DNA of 64,000 nt from Rhodococcus sp. 4CII. GTDB lineage: Bacteria; Actinomycetota; Actinomycetes; Mycobacteriales; Mycobacteriaceae. The notes under the pieces are model-generated. The model ran no database searches. It saw nothing but the letters and a program-made list of their open reading frames with translations, and was not told the origin of the DNA. Positions 61,865-64,000 of the stretch are shown here, piece after piece; position 1 is the first letter of the stretch, and each line of letters starts with the position of its first letter. The stretch is taken from assembly GCF_014256275.1 (NCBI RefSeq), contig NZ_JACCFE010000002.1:1488001-1552000 (forward strand). The letters are read 5' to 3'. The position numbers and the translations under genes are program-made.

Positions 61865-62018
61865 AACTTACCGGTCGGGAAAGTATGTGTGGCACACAGC
61901 GTTTGCGAAGCGCTTTGGGGCGCCTCGGCATGATCTTCGTCACGCTTGGCCGCAGAACCGCAGGTCGTACTTACGGCGATGTGACCCGCACGCCCGAATT
62001 CCCCTACTGTGGCTCGTC

Positions 62019-62693
62019 GTGATCGACGCGCAGACTCTCTCCGGCCCTATCGATATCGCTGCAATTCGAAACGTCCGGCGTTGGTCGCCGGGAGCGTGCG
62101 TGTGGTGCGGAGACGACAACGCCGTGGAAATGTTCCGGAACGAACCTCGCTGTGGCACTTGCCGCGAGAAGGAATCGGTCATCGACGAGGCCCGCCGCTT
62201 TCTCGGCATGTACGGCCTGCGTCCGCTCGGTGGCACGTTGCAGTCCGACGACGACGAAGAGCGTGAGCACCGGGTCAATGCCCGCGATGCCCGCCGCGAC
62301 CTCAACGAGATGAAGCTCGCGGAACTCCCCGACCCGGCGGCGGTCCGCAAGGCCCTGCGCCCCCGCGCGGCGAGCGTGGTGTCGGAGCCGCGCAGCACCG
62401 CGCATTCGGGAACGTCGACCGCCACCACCTCGAGCCGTCCGAGCACGTCCCGCACCTCCGCCACGCCGCCGGTCGCGCCGGTGCGTACCGACGCCGTCGA
62501 CGTCGCCGCACTGGAAACCCGGGTGACGGGTCTGCTCGATCAGCTCTCGGCCATCGACGCTCAGATGAATCTCATCGGCGAACCGGCCGGCCTCGCCGCG
62601 CGGGCCCGGATCAGCGACCTCGAGAAGCAGCGGGCCACGGTGCTCCGCACTCTCGCGGCCCTGGAGAAGGCCCGGATCGCGGCCGGCCAGTAG
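62019..62693 (+). CDS. Hypothetical protein with N-terminal zinc ribbon
   Basis: A 224-residue protein of unknown function. Four Cys in two pairs (CVWC about residue 24 and CGTC about 44) suggest a zinc ribbon. The middle is a low-complexity Ser/Thr/Pro-rich linker (about 120-155), and the C-terminal 60 residues are predicted coiled coil with ALETRVTGLLDQLSAIDAQM. It reads like a conserved actinobacterial hypothetical. GTG 62019 is used; the open frame upstream continues over a possible integrase remnant. Confidence 0.65.
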   Translation: MIDAQTLSGPIDIAAIRNVRRWSPGACVWCGDDNAVEMFRNEPRCGTCREKESVIDEARRFLGMYGLRPLGGTLQSDDDEEREHRVNARDARRDLNEMKLAELPDPAAVRKALRPRAASVVSEPRSTAHSGTSTATTSSRPSTSRTSATPPVAPVRTDAVDVAALETRVTGLLDQLSAIDAQMNLIGEPAGLAARARISDLEKQRATVLRTLAALEKARIAAGQ

Positions 62694-62736
62694 GCCACAC
62701 GCTTCGGGCTGCGGCCGGGTGATACCCTCGCCCTTC

Positions 62737-63123
62737 ATGCAGCCCGCCTCCTCACCCACCGCGCTCGTCATCGACGCGAAGAAGCCGCCGATGGGCCCGA
62801 TGCTGGTGACACCCAACGCCCGCATCAACGGTTATCCGGTGCCGCTTCGATGGGGGCACAACGTCATTCCGGCACCGCCCGGTGTGCATCACATCCAGAT
62901 CTTCGTGCCGTGGATCGTGGAGCAGGGCAAGGCGCAGATCACCGTCGACAACCGGTACCACCCGGCGCCGCCCGTGTACTACGCGTCGCCGTTCAGCAGC
63001 TTCAGCAAGGGCGCCATCGGTCACCGGCCGGTGAAGAATCCGGGGCTGCTGGGACTGCTGCTCATTCTCACACCGGTCCTCGTGCTGATCCTCGCCGTCG
63101 TGGCGTTCGCCCTCTTCGGTTAG
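62737..63123 (+). CDS. Small C-terminally anchored membrane protein, function unknown
   Basis: A 128-residue protein with a soluble N-terminal part and one C-terminal hydrophobic segment (GLLGLLLILTPVLVLILAVV). The N-terminal part contains NGYPVPLRWGHNVIPAPPGVH, a pattern of small beta proteins in mycobacteria and relatives. ATG 62737 is chosen; an in-frame GTG six codons upstream is possible. No function can be assigned. Confidence 0.7.
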   Translation: MQPASSPTALVIDAKKPPMGPMLVTPNARINGYPVPLRWGHNVIPAPPGVHHIQIFVPWIVEQGKAQITVDNRYHPAPPVYYASPFSSFSKGAIGHRPVKNPGLLGLLLILTPVLVLILAVVAFALFG

Positions 63124-63175
63124 GTCTCATCGACGCATCATTGACACTTTGCCTGATGTGTCTCACCATCGATAC

Positions 63176-64000
63176 ATGACCGCACATGTGTCGAGCGTCT
63201 CATTCGTGCCGTGCTCCGGACAGTCGTGGCGTGCCCCGTGGCAGATGTACGCAGGCCTGCGCGACCACGACCCCGTCCATCACGTCGTCCCGGACGGCGA
63301 GCCCGAGCACGACTATTGGGTGCTGTCCCGGTACGCCGACGTCTACGCGGCCGCCCGGGACGCCGAGACGTTCTCCTCCGCCGCGGGACTCACCACGACG
63401 TACGGCGAGCTCGAGAAGATCGGACTCCAGGACAATCCGCCGCTGGTGATGCTCGACCCGCCCGACCACACCGCGTTCCGGCGGCTCGTCTCGAAGGGGT
63501 TCACCCCGCGGCAGGTCACCGCGGTCGAGCCCGCGGTCCGGGCGTTTGTCGTGGAGCGCATCGAGCAGCTGCTGGACGCGGGCGAGGGTGACGTGGTGAA
63601 GGAACTGTTCAAGCCGCTGCCGAGCATGGTCGTCGCCCACTACCTCGGTGTCCCGGAGGAGGACCGGGCGCAGTTCGACGGCTGGACCGAGGCGATCGTC
63701 GCGGCGAACGCGCAGGGCGACACGCTGCAGGCGACGGCCGCCGTCACCGATCTGATGCGCTACTTCGGCATCCTGATCGAGCGGCGCCGCACCGATCCCG
63801 AAGACGACACCATCTCGCATCTCGTTGCGAGCGGGATGGGAGCCGACGGCGATGTGCCCGGACTCCTCTCGATCCTCGGTTTCGCGTTCACCATGGTCAC
63901 CGGCGGCAACGACACCACCACCGGCATGCTCGGGGGTGCGGTCCAGTTGCTCACCACCCACCGGGAGCAGAGGCGGGACCTGATCGAGCACCCGGAGCTG
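63176..64000 (+). CDS. Cytochrome P450, C-terminus beyond window
   Basis: Heme monooxygenase, first 275 residues visible; the heme-binding Cys loop lies off the right edge. Visible features are LDPPDHTAFRRLVSKGFTP in the helix-C region, VVKELFKPLPSMVVAHYLG, and the I-helix FTMVTGGNDTTTG with the oxygen-activating G-x-D-T-T. The style is that of soluble actinobacterial P450s. ATG 63176 opens the reading frame that contains all these motifs. Substrate unknown; the ferredoxin partner is not in the window. Confidence 0.9.
   Translation, partial: MTAHVSSVSFVPCSGQSWRAPWQMYAGLRDHDPVHHVVPDGEPEHDYWVLSRYADVYAAARDAETFSSAAGLTTTYGELEKIGLQDNPPLVMLDPPDHTAFRRLVSKGFTPRQVTAVEPAVRAFVVERIEQLLDAGEGDVVKELFKPLPSMVVAHYLGVPEEDRAQFDGWTEAIVAANAQGDTLQATAAVTDLMRYFGILIERRRTDPEDDTISHLVASGMGADGDVPGLLSILGFAFTMVTGGNDTTTGMLGGAVQLLTTHREQRRDLIEHPEL

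Noticed and set aside
63141..63175. TTGACA near the P450 gene as a -35 box
   Set aside because: No plausible -10 hexamer at 16-19 bases spacing before the start codon.
1..64000. CRISPR arrays, insertion sequences, rRNA operons, replication origin
   Set aside because: No regularly spaced repeats, transposase motifs, rRNA sequence or DnaA-box cluster was noticed on either strand.

Overview
The window is high-GC actinobacterial chromosome, most likely a large-genome Rhodococcus of the jostii/opacus type. The evidence is its codon usage, the gene order FtsB-like / enolase / LpqU-like / MazG / Mfd / TetR / tRNA-Gln / GlmU / Prs, which corresponds to Mycobacterium tuberculosis Rv1017c to Rv1024, and the GAF-GGDEF-EAL plus ThiF/nitroreductase pair that corresponds to Rv1354c and Rv1355c. 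I see no plasmid, complete phage, insertion sequence, rRNA or CRISPR array.

Layout. (1) 1-2.9 kb, minus strand: a partial septum-formation protein, eno, and an LpqU-like lytic transglycosylase. (2) 3.0-6.4 kb, plus strand: an efeUOB ferrous-iron uptake operon behind a good IdeR-type iron box. (3) 6.4-10.3 kb: a 1296-residue membrane protein with two GGDEF domains and one EAL domain. (4) 10.6-16.4 kb, minus strand: a four-gene glycan operon (nucleotide-sugar dehydrogenase, processive GT2 synthase fused to a degenerate GlmS-type glutaminase domain, membrane polysaccharide deacetylase, lectin-like lipoprotein). (5) 16.6-21.2 kb: mazG and mfd. (6) 21.4-57.6 kb: a large locus for a Wzx/Wzy-type exopolysaccharide. 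It contains an initiating phosphoglycosyltransferase, sugar-modifying enzymes (C-methyltransferase, cytidylyltransferase, PIG-L deacetylase, SDR, RmlC), a flippase, GDP-mannose dehydrogenase, a heparinase-type lyase, several GT4/GT2 transferases, a polymerase, a Wzz-like protein with a dead kinase domain, a pyruvyl transferase and a secreted lyase. It also includes a distinct signalling operon at 23.1-27.9 kb (autoinducer-synthase-like protein, ThiF/nitroreductase fusion, c-di-GMP enzyme) and a gamma-butyrolactone-receptor-like TetR. (7) 57.7-64 kb: a TetR, tRNA-Gln, glmU, prs, DUF2461, a zinc-ribbon protein, a small membrane protein and a partial cytochrome P450.

How it fits together. Housekeeping genes that are adjacent in mycobacteria are separated here by two glycan regions, one between lpqU and mazG and one between mfd and the TetR gene. 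The second region has an almost complete Wzx/Wzy pathway: initiation (21.4 kb), precursor synthesis (29-33 kb and 38 kb), transfer (36-47 kb), flipping, polymerisation, length control, decoration and cleavage. Two different c-di-GMP turnover proteins lie beside these loci, which suggests but does not prove second-messenger control of surface polymer. The items most worth follow-up are the GlmS-like/GT2 fusion at 13-15 kb and the small-molecule-plus-c-di-GMP operon at 23-28 kb.

All functional calls come from reading motifs and recalled family knowledge; no database search was run.
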